A stretch of DNA of 64,000 bases from Deroplatys truncata (GCA_030765065.1 CM060975.1:201786007-201850006), one strand, 5' to 3'. Shown: positions 21,557 to 33,937, counted from the stretch's first letter. Numbers and translations are program-made. The notes: generated by a model from the letters alone, not told the origin.

Positions 21557-21744
21557 GGACTGCCTCCGTGGTCGAGTGGTCAGCGAGGTGACTTCTTACC
21601 GAGAGATCCCGGGTTCGATTCCCGGCCGAAGGGTGGCAATTTTTCTTTAATTAGGATTATTCCCAACCCTCCATAGAGTCTGGATATGAGAGTGAAGGTG
21701 CGTGAAAAAATAAGATGAAAACCTGAAGTAACCTAACCTAAAAG
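21557..21744 (+). mobile_element. SINE family D copy 2 with 7-bp flanking duplication
   Basis: TTCAAAG flanks it (21550-21556 and 21745-21751). The head GCCTCCGTGGTCGAGTGG has A box TGGTCGAGTGGTCAGCG and B box GGGTTCGATTCCC, and folds as a near-tRNA, but the acceptor stem is mismatched, so it is not a tRNA gene. The tail TAACCTAACCTAAAA happens to hold two AACCT units, the arthropod telomere motif in reverse, which is probably incidental. Confidence 0.85.
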
Positions 21745-21751
21745 TTCAAAG

Positions 21752-22048
21752 AGTAAAAATACCATCATCAAATTTTTCAATCAAAGGCCTTGATATAACC
21801 GTAGAAGTTAAAAAGAACTATATAAATGAAACATTTATTTATTTCAAAGGGCTATACAAATGAAATTTAAAAAAAAACAAAAACTTGCGGTGTATTTCTG
21901 TCGTGAAAAAGTTCTGTTCCTTATTCAAGGCTGGGTATTGTGATGTCACTTCGTTTTCATTTAGTGAAAGGCCAATGGAAAATCACCCTTGAGCGAGTCC
22001 TGGTTACCACCCATGGCCTAGATTAAGCGGATCAAACTGTCTTTAGGA
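21752..22048. other. Stretch with no recognised feature
   Basis: A short GC-richer block just before the AAT repeat (about 21985-22045) could be the 3' end of a retroelement with an AAT tail. No second copy confirms it. Confidence 0.35.

Positions 22049-22087
<39 letters not shown>
22049..22087 (+). repeat. (AAT)n microsatellite
   Basis: About 13 uninterrupted AAT units. Confidence 0.97.
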
Positions 22088-22090
<3 letters not shown>

Positions 22091-23789
22091 TTACTGATGT
22101 AGATTTACTATAATTAGTTTTAACTATTCTAAGCTGATAATACCCGAACACCATTACAAATTTGTATAGCATATGAACGGTTGCTTTCCCTTTTTAACCT
22201 GCATTAAGTTTCTGTTACAATCATGCTTGTTTGGCAGCATATTTGCAGTGCATAACTATTTTACATATACATTCGCCACCTCATTAGTAGCGTTTTCGTT
22301 TGAAAGTTCCGATACTTTATTTTAAAAGTGAAGGTAAACCAATCCACTAGTTACTGAAAGTAAAAAAAAAAAATACATTAAAGTATATTTAAAATATAAT
22401 CAGATGTTCCAAAGCTTGTTAAGAGCCTACTGGTATTTCAACACATTGTGGCCGAGAGCCAAATTACACATTATTACCTGCATATTCGGTAATTTCGGAA
22501 GCAGCTGATATGCAAAATGTGTACATTAGCTGGAACCATTAAGTGAAATAAGTGCATTACTCATTTGAATGTTACATAAAGCCCAATTTGAGACGGCTAG
22601 GTATCTATACCTACATGTGGGTCACTTTATGTTAAGAAAACAAGTCTCTGAGCATTTGCAGTTTAGCATTACGAAGTGCCACACAAACCATTTCATCTTG
22701 CTCTACGTGGCTGCCCAAGGACTGGACCATAAAGCATATGTTGGTCGCTAGGGACGACCAATTTCCTCACCTCCATGGCCAAGTTTCTCTGATGCCTGCT
22801 ACACTCAAGTGGCCGGGAACACGTGCCGATGTGAAAAACAGTGACTTATGTTGGTAGTAGAATGTCAAAACATATTAACCTGCCCTTATCAGGTTCTATT
22901 AATTCCATTGTGCTGATTGGCATCTCAAGTTTACCGTTTGTTCGCTATACAGGCGAACAGGATACAAATGTTACACTGAATTAAATTAAGACAGCTGAAA
23001 ACTCGACTTTATTTTTCATCCATTTATAAGCTGTACAAGTGAAATTTATAAATATTAGTTTTTGTGTATGTATTTTCAAAATTTAGTCACATGCTACTCT
23101 ATGACAATATTAAGTGTTTTAAATGTCATGCAAATATCTTGAACACTTTCGGAGTAAAAACATCTTACTTTTATTGTGTTAATTAGAGGTTCCACACGAT
23201 GCTGTTCGTAATTTTGAAAAAATAAAAATAGTACTTTATTTAAAACATGAATGAATGCACAAAACTGGCGTATAGAAATTTTTTCACTCTTCTGATTGTT
23301 TCAGAAAAAAATTAAAACCTTAAAATATAACTTCTGTAACTTTAATGGTCAAATTAGTAGCAAAACCCATACGTTAAGTTTAAGTTCATTCTTTCTGCTG
23401 AAAATATGAACAACTATACAAACAACAATTTTACAAACTATATCGTATGGAACATTTTTAATGCGTAAAAATGTAACAAAAATCAAAGTAAATGCAGACC
23501 GTAGGCCGCGTGCTCTTGGGCATTTAAACGGTTACATGTTGAAGCTTTAAAATGGTCTGAGAACAAAACCATATGCAACTGAAGATAAAAGTTCAAATTA
23601 TTTTTTGCACATAAAAACAACTTAATTTTTGTAAAACTTAAGATCAAATTTCACCTATGGGCACACTTAACATTTTAGGTCATACCCTCGCTTTGATTCT
23701 GCAGTAATTGTTCATTAGCTTACGTTTTTCTCTTAAACATCATTCATACTTCGTGCTTTCAGGCTCTAGTAAGGACACAGAATAAGAAG
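22088..23789. other. 1.7 kb AT-rich stretch with no recognised feature
   Basis: I see no R870, SINE or transposase segment. Open frames are short and unlike known proteins. Confidence 0.5.
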
Positions 23790-23880
23790 AAAAATTCCCA
23801 TCCTCCAGCCGGGAATCATACCCGGAACGTTTAATTTGGAGGCTAACATGCTAACTCAACCAGGGGCAGCCTGGTTGAGT
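23790..23880 (-). mobile_element. tRNA-like SINE head, family D type, diverged
   Basis: On the minus strand: CTGCCCCTGGTTGAGTTAGC then GTTCCGGGTATGATTCCCGG, with an A-box-like TGGTTGAGTTAGCATG, a B-box-like GGTATGATTCC, and a short body starting GATGGGAATTTTTCTTCTTA. The body start resembles family D (GGGAATG.TTCTTTAATTA). Confidence 0.6.
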
Positions 23881-24445
23881 TTTACAATTTGATAAGCTGG
23901 TAAACAATAATAAATGTTCAGATTTAACTTTATATCTTCATTTAATTATATGGTTAGCTAGAAAATGAATACATGCGAATATTTGAAACCCTTACGAGTG
24001 TGATATGATTGTTTCTATCTATGAATTTTTATTGGAATGAAACCGATTAAATACTCGGTTATATAATCAAAGTCAATGGAATCTATTTTGAACGGCGTTA
24101 TTATTTTACATCACTGTAAATATGAGCACAATTACAAAACAGTGAAATAAGTAAACCTGTAAAAGCAGTTTCTGTAAAATATAGATACAATAACCAGGGA
24201 TGCAGTGGAGAAGAAACTGGTTTTCATTAAATAATAACAATAATATAATGTAATAACAAAAACTTAGAATTAGATTCATTTCTGCATATTTTCTACGAAA
24301 AATATAATAGATTTAGTCGGTAATAGGTTAGAAATTTAAAATAATGAAGTATGTCATGTTGCTCTGCAGCCCCTGTAACGCTGTACCTTTTTCAATGGGT
24401 GCAGTAACTTTTGATTTGTTGTTCATTCTATTTCGTAAAATTACA
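23881..24445. other. AT-rich stretch with no recognised feature
   Basis: Nothing is recognised here. Confidence 0.5.
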
Positions 24446-24774
24446 TGTCACCGAGCGGGATGGCTCAGGCAGAACGTCTGTGGCCCGCATGCGGGAGGTC
24501 CCGGGTGCAAACCCCAGTGGCCGACTAATCTGATCGAAGGCTTTCTCTCGGTCCCTAATCGAATGCTGGGTTAGATAATTTGATCTGCAAATTTTCCTAT
24601 CATCACTTTCACACTACATTTCCTCTTCCTTCACCGTCATACCAGGCATTGATCATTCATCCTAGATAGATCTAGAGTTTGCTTGCTCCTCGACAAGCTA
24701 CTGACTCAAGGCATTGGCTTGTAAATCCTTGGGGGTGTAAGTCCTACAAGAGGGCTATCAGTTAAAGAAGAAAA
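24446..24774 (+). mobile_element. Chimeric SINE: family B head, family A 3' module
   Basis: AAAATTACA flanks it at 24437-24445 and 24775-24783. The head ACCGAGCGGGATGGCTCAGG and GGAGGTCCCGGGTGCAAACC is family B. The end, CATACCAGGCATTGATCATT, CTTGCTCCTCGACAAG, TGACTCAAGGC and GGGGTGTAAGTCCTACAAG, is the family A 3' module. Both sit within one target-duplication-bounded unit, so this is a real chimera and not two adjacent insertions. Confidence 0.85.
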
Positions 24775-24783
24775 AAAATTACA

Positions 24784-25861
24784 GATTCGAGTTTTTGTTA
24801 CTCCTCTCCTTTTACTTTAAACTTAGAACTGTTCCCTGACAGAAATTGCTTCAAACAATTTAGAGACTAGTTAATTCAAGAGAATGATATGATCAATAAA
24901 TAATGGAGATCTGTATTAGAGTATACGCAGAAGCGCATCTGTAGTTGAATTAAGTGTTAAAAGCGTATGCAAGTTTGTTTGAGTTTTAACTTAAACAATT
25001 TTTATTATTATTTTGTAATCTGCGCTGCCCTCCCTTTTGGTTGATGTCCTTTTCATATCTCCCTTTTTAAACTATAATCATCTAACAATAATATCTACAA
25101 TTCCCAATATGTGCCAAGCCCCTATCGTAATAAAGATGTTTATTAATCAGAATGGAAAAGTTTCAATGTGTTCGCAGCGAAAGCTTCACTAAAACCGATT
25201 AACTGCTCAGCGATTGTTATCATTGGACTGAAATTGCAGATCATCAGTGGATGAAGTAACATCCTGCTTGCTTCTCCGATCTCGCTACATGACTTCTTTG
25301 TGTTGGGTTGAGAAATAAGGCAGCTCTGGAGAAAAGGAGGAATGTGGAATGAGCTGGAATGCAGTTTGTACACTTGCTGGGCATATTTGTAGTTATCCCG
25401 TGACACTTATGCAAAGTGATCTAACTTTGTCTTTCAGATAACCCTTGCTAGGATAATGTAAAGATGCTTCACTACAATAAATTAACAGTAAATCAATGAT
25501 TTAAGGGCAAGCTGTGTGTTTGATTTAGGAACTAAGCCTATGAAACTATCAATGAATTGTAACTATGAGAATTAGCAAAAAGTTCTTTGGTATCAATCTG
25601 ATGCCATGACTTTGTTTCTCAAGTTTATTATCTAGGTGTTCGAAGTTTAAGGTTATTGGAAATAAAGGAGCGAATTTCAACTTTTTGTATCAAAGAAACT
25701 GAAAGACAAAAGCACATTCTGCATTTCACTGAATACAGTAAAGCTTAACGTTGTTTTATGGTTGTTCAGGCTGTATACATAAAATACTACCTTTTGACGG
25801 TAACGTTTTTGATCCATTTTCCGTTCATTCTGTCAAGTTGAATTTTCTGCATTCAGTATCG
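24784..25861. other. Stretch with no recognised feature
   Basis: An 87-codon minus-strand frame (25143-25406) is not recognisable. The rest is plain AT-rich DNA. Confidence 0.45.
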
Positions 25862-25872
25862 GTAACCTAGTC

Positions 25873-26403
25873 CAAATATGTAGGATGTGCTTATCGGAAG
25901 GGGACACTTCGCCACTGTGGCCAGCTTGACCCATTGTGGTTACATCCCCGGGAGGTAGGGATGAGGTGAAGGAGCTGTAAGAGGTCTGAGGTCCGCAGGC
26001 AGACAGGCCCATAGAGACGCGCAGAAGTCCCTAATATTTCCAGTTTGAACATCCGCGCACTAATAGAGGCTAAGAATTCCGAGACAGGGCGACGGAGCCA
26101 CCCTAACGGGCGGAACAACGCACTCTGGCGTTCATGGGGAGAAATATTTCAAATGCGCAAGCATCTGAGCCATCTGCCCGGCATCGCCAGCACGGCAGGA
26201 TCTGAAAACACACCGGAAAAGTGAAAGGGGGAGATGAAATGGGGAAAGGAGAAATCATGGTAGAATACACCACCCCGGCACTCGCCTAGGCGACTAGAGA
26301 AAAACCACGAAAAACCTCATGGTCAGGTGGGCGGTCACCAGGAATCGAGCCCGCGACCTCCCGTATGCCGGTCACAGACGTCACCTGAGTCATTCCGATC
26401 GGT
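25873..26403 (-). mobile_element. SINE family B, long form, 11-bp target duplication
   Basis: GTAACCTAGTC lies at 25862-25872 and 26404-26414. On the minus strand the head ACCGATCGGAATGACTCAGG is followed by a B-box-like GGGCTCGATTCCTGG, ACCATGAGGTTTTTCGTGG, CACCTCATCCCTACCTCCCG and GGGGATGTAACCACAATGGG. At 531 bp it is about 210 bp longer than the copy at 10833, the extra part lying in the middle, so the shorter copy is an internal-deletion form or this one is an expanded form. Confidence 0.9.
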
Positions 26404-26414
26404 GTAACCTAGTC

Positions 26415-29400
26415 TACCTGCACGTTTTGTCTATTTTACTTGACTTATGTGCATGAACTATATTAAATCCTCTAATTCTGTGTACATTTACTATTGCAGG
26501 GTATAAACACATATGATACTTGAATTTTGCCATTTAAATTTTACCTGGTGATCGTTACCTTGCCACCAAGGTTTTAACGTTGATGACGTTACTACTGGAA
26601 CCACCATTTGCAACAGCTGTTAGTAAATTATTGCTTTTATTTTCGTTTAACTACTATTTCTATTACTCATTAGTTATCATAAAATATAATAATCAATACA
26701 TATGCGTTACGTACATTGGAAAATTTCGGTAGTACAAAATACTGACTTCGACTCGTATTTACAAACGTTTCCTCATTTTCTAACGATACGCTTACCGCAC
26801 TTGTATCGTTTGTTTGAAATAACAAACCCTGTATTATTTCGGTATCTGCTTTCATTAAATTTCTAGAAAACGTTCTGAGCACGCAGTGCAAAAAATGAAA
26901 ATTACCCCAAATATATATATCTACTTAATTTATCATCTTAAGACTGGCAAGATCCGAGGAATCGATACAAAGATTTTTCAGAAAATTTTTCACCTAATAA
27001 TTTCTTTGTTAGAAGATAACGTTTTTTTCTTCTTATTTTCTGAAATCACCTTTATGATGTTTAAAATACCATTGGTTTCTCGTAATGGCAAGACAGATAA
27101 AATCTACGTCTTAAATTGTCTATTGAAAGCACAATAGGTCCTCCTCGTTCTTGTGGACAGACGAAAACTTACAACGGAAATAAATGTGGATATTTTTAAT
27201 ATAAAAGTTTTGTTTAAAGTAATGTTTTTGTAAAATTATGTCCTCAATATCCATTTTGGTGCATTCAAAAATTTTCAGACTGAGAGAGTGTAGATAATTT
27301 TTAAACTTTAAGTGCCCATTCTTTTGCTTCTCGGGAGCAAACTACAGCTAGCACAAATCGAGATTTTACGAACAGCTGTAATCTTAGCTCCCTTTGAATA
27401 AAGACAGAGAGAGTCTTTTGACTTATGCGTTAGATTTTTCAAATATGTGTCTCCGATTCTGACATTCATTTTAATGCAGGATTATAAATATGGGGGATAA
27501 ACTTTCAGATTTCAACAGTGCTGTGATGACTCGAGAATAGCATTAAATTTTATAACTATTTGCCATAACCTGACCAAAATTTTAAATCAATAAGGGCAAG
27601 TCAACACATTCAAGAAACTTCGGGAAGGAAAGTGGAAAGGGAGAGCAGGATGAATATTTTAGCACAAAAGACAAAAATGATAGAAGACAACATTTTCTCG
27701 ACAAGCTTCGAGAAAAGCCAAAAAGAAGTTTGCGTAACAAACCATACCCATAAAATAAAACAAGTGAAGGACATAGTAATAGATGGTTAGATGCAGCATT
27801 AATAACGATTGTGTATTAATAGTAGATGACACAAGGGATAAATCCACTTTTAACACGTGTGCCATATACTATTTTTTAGACAGCGCTCGAATTTGTAAAA
27901 TATCAATATAATATTGATTACTGCAACTAACAGAGGTTACGTTTAGAACAAGGTTCTCGAAACAAGAGGTTAAAAAAGCGAGATGTCAGATGTTTTGATG
28001 TTTTCCTGATTCGCTAACAGACTATTTTCAACATGTTTCACCTTACACAAGCCAATGAAGCAATTAAATGCTATATAATATTGCTTTCTGAATTTTTTGG
28101 ACAAGTATTTCTAGCGCTTTTCTTTCTGCTGCTTCTGTAATTTCACCTGGATCTTCCTTTTCAGTTTTTTTCTGAATTCCTAATTTCCGACATTTAACCT
28201 TTATGTGGGGTATACTAAATAAAAGAATATAGTTTTAGATCGAAGAAATCAGGCTGCCAATATAATCTATAGGTTAACTCTAGAACGAATTGCGATAAAT
28301 TGAAGTATGACGATTTGTATTGTGAACACATAATGCGAGCGTCGTGAGAAATAAGACATAATGAAAAGTAAAACCTAATCAAACCAAGTCGAGTTATTAA
28401 ACATATGGAAAGACAAAGGGTAATTGTCATGTTGTTGGACTTGAAAGCAAAGTTGGTTACAATGAAGGCTCACTAGTGCGATAATATACATAAAACTGTG
28501 TTAGAAATTTTACTTTTAGGCCATTCTGTCATTACTATTTGATTAGTAATATTCATTTGATCAACCAAAAGGCTCAGAACTAAGATTGATCGATTGACAA
28601 GTTTCTTCCCATTTCAAAGTTCTGTTCTTAGGTAGTGGCTGATATTAAATATCTTGGATTATGTTGAGCTTAAGTCATCTAGATCCTGCTGGCCAACTTT
28701 CTTTAGTAAGAATATGAGCAAATGCGCTATTACTAAATTTAGAGATTGAGTATGGTCTAGTTGTTGATGACACAAAGAGAGTTGGCAATTTTGGACAAGA
28801 AATAAACAGTATGGAATACACTTTGTTTGAATTTGACTGTGAGATACGTATATGCATGCAAAACTGCTAATTCCTAATGTAAAACCTATTTCCTGGATAA
28901 TATAGCCTAAACGTTGTTTATTGAGGAGGCAGTGAAATGTAACGGAGTGACTCATTTATAGTTCGATGCTACTACAAGTAGCAATGTCCATCAATGAGAT
29001 TACATTTAACTCAGTCATGTAAATACGTTGTCATAATTACTAAAAGGAATTGTTCGTTTAACGAATATTTTATGAATATGCACTGCTTGCTCCCTGTTAT
29101 GGGCAAGTATGATGATGACACTAATCGTGTGTATTAAGGTAGGAAAAAAGAACGACCTATAGATCTAGTTATATGGTTCCAAAATCAAGGTTATCAGTTA
29201 CCTACTAGTATGTATGATGCAAGAACTTTAAACCGTCCCCGCTTTAGTGCTTCCAAGTTCCAGTAGTCACATTTAGGTATAACCACATCAACGTAGTATA
29301 TATACTTATACTAGTAGTATAATATACGGAGTATAGTTCAATATACGACTTCTTATTTAAAAACTAGAACCGGAACTTCTAGTTGCCTCGCGATTCTTTC

Positions 29401-31520
29401 TTATACCTGTGTATATCTGTTAAGTTATAAATATTGCAAACTGGCTGCAAGAGAATAGCTGAAAGTCGTCTTCCAATACTCTTGGAATTGAGCGAAGAAA
29501 CACGACTTGGTGCGAAAGAATCCCAGTCAGGCAAGTAACGGTAGACCAATGTTAGCAGTTATCCATCCCAACTAAGGATTTGATTGCTATTTTAGAAGGA
29601 TTACCTAGAACCTAGTATTTTTTTTAACCTGGAACGGTATTACTGAGAAATAACAATAAAATTTTCCCCACCTCTAGTGTCTATAGTCGTTGTGAATATT
29701 TACATAAAACTTTACATTTTACAAACAGCATGCTCATAATTATTAGCATTACAATTAATCATTTCAAATGAAGAATATAAACACTACATTTTACCTAGCA
29801 TTGGAGGTAAGATGGGTAAAGACTTGATTTGTTTCAATAAGCAACATATAGCTATACTGGTTAAACATTGTCCTTTTTCTGTAACAGTCTGTTATGTGCG
29901 TAAGGAGCAGTTATGTAACTGCATAACAAATTGAGTTTTTTTTTCTTCAGGAAGAGTAAGATGTTTACGGCCGAACGAAGCTGGGTCCGGAATATAGAAA
30001 CAATCCTGAAAAAATGCACTTTCGTTTCATACTATGTCAAAATACTTTATATATTGATTTAATATTGTACTGTACATTCTGTTGGACATGGGCGCAGTCG
30101 TATGCTCGTAGAGTTAATGTAATATATGTTGGTAACCTTGGAGCTTGTCGATCAGTGGCGCCCCTGTCGGAGTAAGTATCAACTATTTCAATGTACTGTT
30201 GAGTTTGGGACTGCTGAAGTGTAGAGTACAATGAAAAGAAATATCTCTAAGTAAATCCATTAGGGTGAGTTATTAAGTAATATTCAATTTTGTAAACTAA
30301 TATACAAACATGAAATAATGAAACACCGAAGAAAAATGCTTATGAAAAGTTATTCTCGTAGTAGATTTATCATTCTGAATTATATGTTGGTGTTAGAGTA
30401 TAAAAGTAACTGAATGGAAAAGTTAACTTTAACGTACTGGTTTGGAGACGAAAAAAACATGACATTCAGGATAGTATGAAACGAATAATAATCCTTATTT
30501 AACTATTCCATATCGTGAAATGCAAAATATCCCATTCTGATTATCAGTGCATTTGTTTTTCCCAGCAGGTTCGAAATGGCTAGTCTTTTAAGCTTGCCCA
30601 GGAACAGGAATCACCTTGACAAATGAAGCAGTCAGTTGTTATCAAGAAACCTAGATTTACCACCTGTAACTCCAATGATGACTTCATTTTCACATACTGT
30701 TTCGCTAGGAGCTTACAAGAATAGTGTATGGATCACAGTCACATTATTAATTCTACTCGCTTAGCAGAATTTCTTTTTTTTTCTGTCTCTTAAGCTGTTG
30801 TTTTGTTTTTTCCCTATCGATTTTCATGTTGCGATCATCTCTCGAACGTGTCGACTCTCAACAATGCTACCAACTTGAGACTCCAGCTCACGTCTTGAAT
30901 GTGGGACATCCCACATATGCAAATGGCGGAATCGCGTGGTCGAAACAATTGCCACCTTTTCCCTCAGACAGTTTTATTTTATTTGTAAGCTCGTGGATTT
31001 TATTGTCTAAGAGGATCTGAAATGCTGCGAGGGCGAAAAAAAATAGTCGTGGGCTATAATGGTGCGGTTTAGATGTTCTCTTTAAATTAATTACTTTGTT
31101 GCACATATTGTAGCAACCACGTCACGTCTAGTTATACTGCGATTATTATTGTTACCGACTAGTCATTTTGAATTACCTCAGAGCTATGGGCAATATTTTT
31201 CCCTCGTCACGAGCTACGCATTGTCGCGGAATACAAATCAGCTACAACGATATAAGCTGTAATCAGAAGTGACGAATATTTTGTGCACATTTTACACATT
31301 GAACGTATGTGGCATAACGCTTTCTAGGAAACTTCTTGCACTATAGTTCACGATTTGAATTCCTTCACATTCTTCCTTTATTGCGTTAAAAGAAATGCAG
31401 ACGTGCAAATTTGTTCTGGAATGTTTCAAGAGCTGATTGTTAAAACTCATGATATGAATTCTGTAAAGCACTTAAAATAGAAACATTAAAAACACTAAGA
31501 TTTTCACTTCGGAGTTAATG
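26415..31520. other. 5.1 kb AT-rich desert
   Basis: No R870, SINE or transposase segment was recognised, in sharp contrast to the flanks. A 98-codon minus-strand frame (28659-28955) and an 83-codon + strand frame (26886-27137) are unlike known families and have ordinary background composition. If any non-repeat host sequence lies in this window, it is here: intron, intergenic DNA or a very old repeat. Confidence 0.45.
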
Positions 31521-31706
31521 CAATAAAATGTAAATTCCGGGCTTGTAGGCCGTGGTCCAACAGATGGAAATTCACCCGACGTTTCGCCCATAACTTCTTT
31601 GGGCATCTTCAGGGGATGTTGACTACTCATTCTGGCCATTACAGGTGCGGAGTCAATTTTTATCTTTTGGACCACAACCTACAAGCTCGGAATCTACATT
31701 TTATTG
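31521..31706. mobile_element. 186-bp MITE with ~36-bp terminal inverted repeats
   Basis: The left end CAATAAAATGTAAATTCCGG and the complement of the right end, CAATAAAATGTAGATTCCGA, go on as GCTTGTAGGCCGTGGTCC and GCTTGTAGGTTGTGGTCC. The centre carries CGACGTTTCGCCCATAACTT and GGGCATCTTCAGGGG. That ACGTTTCG...CATCTTCAGG pairing is known to me from terminal regions of Penelope-like retroelements and related repeats in animals, but no coding part is present. No clear target duplication. Confidence 0.75.
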
Positions 31707-32787
31707 TATAGACTTTAATAGCTTTACTATTCCTTTACTGTATTTTATTACTTTTTCCTAAATGCATATGTCAAGGGGTTAGTATTTACTTTCTAATAGT
31801 ATGATTTCAAGTTTTCAGTGGAGTCCTAGCAGAAATCATTCGTTAACAAGTTTATCGTTGGATTGGGTTACCACGCGACTTAGCAGGTACCATCTGCTTT
31901 TAATGTTCATCGTAAACCCGGGTTAAAAACCCCAGAAAACGGGATAAATAACTCTATTTTCCGTAATTATGTACTCAATTACTTTTAGGAAAAGCCGTTT
32001 CAAATAGGTGATTTTTTTTGTGTAATTTTTGAGCTGTATTCAGACGACAGATATCCGAACTATTGAGAATTGTTCGTTTTTCATTTGAATCCCGTGGAAA
32101 GTATTTTTTTCCTTATTTACGTTTACTGGTCAGATTAGAGAAATAGGTTATTTTGCTTTTTGTTTCATATAGTTATAAAGGCATCAGTTGTTCTCAATTC
32201 TATGACTATTAAACGTAGAAATGAGTTTTTCAGAAAGACTCAAGGGGACGATGATTTCCCCCCCCCCCTCAAAAAGTAACATAAATAATGTTCATAGTGT
32301 AGTTCTCATTAGAATATGGGATGTTTTTCGCACCGTGTTTTCAGTTTGGGATTCGATACCCTATTCTTGGATGGTAAATGTAAGAAAAGCTATATACAAA
32401 ATTAATAGGAGTATCTGTAGCATATAATACTACTGCAGAATATTTTTAAATACTCACTGACAAAATGACAGTTCTTTCTCTGTTAAGGCTTCTCTCCAGT
32501 AACCTCACTAATGCTTACCTGAAAAGAGAAAAATTACTAATTAAAATATATATTACCTAGGAGAAAGTCAAAAGGGGCAACATTGTTTGATTCTTGATTC
32601 ACCTCTTTTGCCACATCAATAATCAGCTATCAATAATCCTTGTTGTAATATACACATTGCAATTGTTTTCATTTAATAACTAGATAGTAAGGCATTGTAG
32701 ACCACAACGTACTTCGGGGCACACAATTGGTTTTTCATAACCAACAAATAAAATGGAAGTAGGCAAATTAAATTCTCTTCGCTTTTG
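31707..32787. other. Stretch with no recognised feature
   Basis: A C-run at 32259-32269 is the only oddity. No repeat family is recognised. Confidence 0.5.
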
Positions 32788-33248
32788 CTTTCTCCACCTC
32801 TTAGCTATGCTGAGTACATAAAGGAAGTGCCTACCACACTCCGCCCAAAAATGGATATGCAGATATCATCAGAAACCAGTTTTGAAGTCCTTTGAATCAC
32901 AGAAAAGCGCACGCGTATTTGTGTGTAAGCGGTAAGACTCAAAAATGAAAAGTGGAATAAATGGCAAAATTGGTAATTAGTTTACTATCTTCCAAAACTT
33001 CCACACAAAGATTTCAAGAAAATCTCCCCACTTCAAATTACCCCTCATGGAAAATGGTTCGTTGTTTTAAATTTCTCAAAAATAGCTTTAGCGATTTTTA
33101 TTAAAATACCATATATTTTAATATATTTACATGGCTAATAAAACATATCTTGAATTTTCTGTGAACAGCCCGTGAAGTCCATTGAAAGTTCTAAATTCTG
33201 TACAGCTATGAAACCATAAGAGATAGACAAAAACTTATTTACTAACTT
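32788..33248 (+). repeat. R870 copy 10, left part
   Basis: CTTTCTCCACCTC, CCGCCCAAAAATGGATATG, a collapsed microsatellite (GTGTGT), CCATATATTTTAATATAT and GAAACCATAAGAGATAGACA follow the consensus. It is then cut by a family A SINE. Confidence 0.8.
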
Positions 33249-33580
33249 AGTCGGCTTAACCTCCTCTTATCTAGGACTTACACCCCCTAGGACTTACAAC
33301 CCTACCTAGGGTCAGAGACCTATAGGGGAGCAGACGAACATGGAATCAGAGAATGAAGAACCCGGAACGGGGAATCGACTCTTAGCCATGTATGAGAATG
33401 AGAGAAGAAGATGGTATGTAATGGAGGCGAAGAAACCATGGAGCAGTTGGTGAAATGAACGGCGGGGGAACCCGGAGAAAGTCCGCCAGACGCCGCTTCG
33501 TCCACCACAAATCCCATATGCGGGTCCCTGGGATCGAACCCAGGGTGGGAGGCGAGCAGTCTAACGACTTGCCTGACAGA
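33249..33580 (-). mobile_element. SINE family A, at the same R870 site as the copy at 18747
   Basis: On the minus strand it reads GACTGCTCGCCTCCCACC, a truncated B-box region, GGGATTTGTGGTGGACGAAG, CGGCGTCTGGCGGACTTTCT and GTAAGTCCTAGGGGGTGTAA. The middle differs from the 18747 copy (it has CATTACATACCATCTTC). It is inserted in R870 directly before CTTACTTGAG, the same consensus point and the same relative orientation as the 18747 copy. Confidence 0.85.
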
Positions 33581-33650
33581 AAAAAAAGAGCTTACTTGAG
33601 AAACATATAAAACTCATTAAAATATGCAACTTGTATCAAATATGTGTTCG
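33581..33650 (+). repeat. R870 copy 10, right part
   Basis: GAGCTTACTTGAGAAACATA then AACTCATTAAAATATGCAAC resumes the consensus after the SINE. The copy fades out soon after. Confidence 0.65.
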
Positions 33651-33937
33651 TAGTGTTAGTCGTATTCGAAATATTTCATTGTTTGCTTCAAATGCAAGTA
33701 CGTCATCTGACAGAAGTTACTTAAAATTTTCCGAGTGTTCTTTTTCTTTTCCTACGAATTGTGTATATAATAACTAAGTACTTATTGCTTAACTTGAAAT
33801 TATTTCTGGACAAAAAAACATCGCGAATAACTAACGTGCACAGAGGTACCACTTTTAATAAATGCTATAATGATTAAAGAAAGGTATGTGACTGTACAGC
33901 ATTGGATTTTTTTGAACCAGATATTCCACAACAAAAC
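33651..33937. other. AT-rich stretch with no recognised feature
   Basis: Nothing is recognised here. Confidence 0.5.

Noticed and set aside
21557-21628. Family D and family C SINEs as one family
   Set aside because: Both heads contain CCTCCGTGGT, but the bodies and tails are unrelated, so they were kept separate.
21328-21630. tRNA genes
   Set aside because: A and B boxes are clear, but acceptor stems are mismatched, and the units carry long bodies with target duplications. They are tRNA-derived SINEs.
21725-21742. Telomeric repeat (AACCT)n
   Set aside because: There are only two units, at the 3' end of a SINE; that is too short to mean anything.
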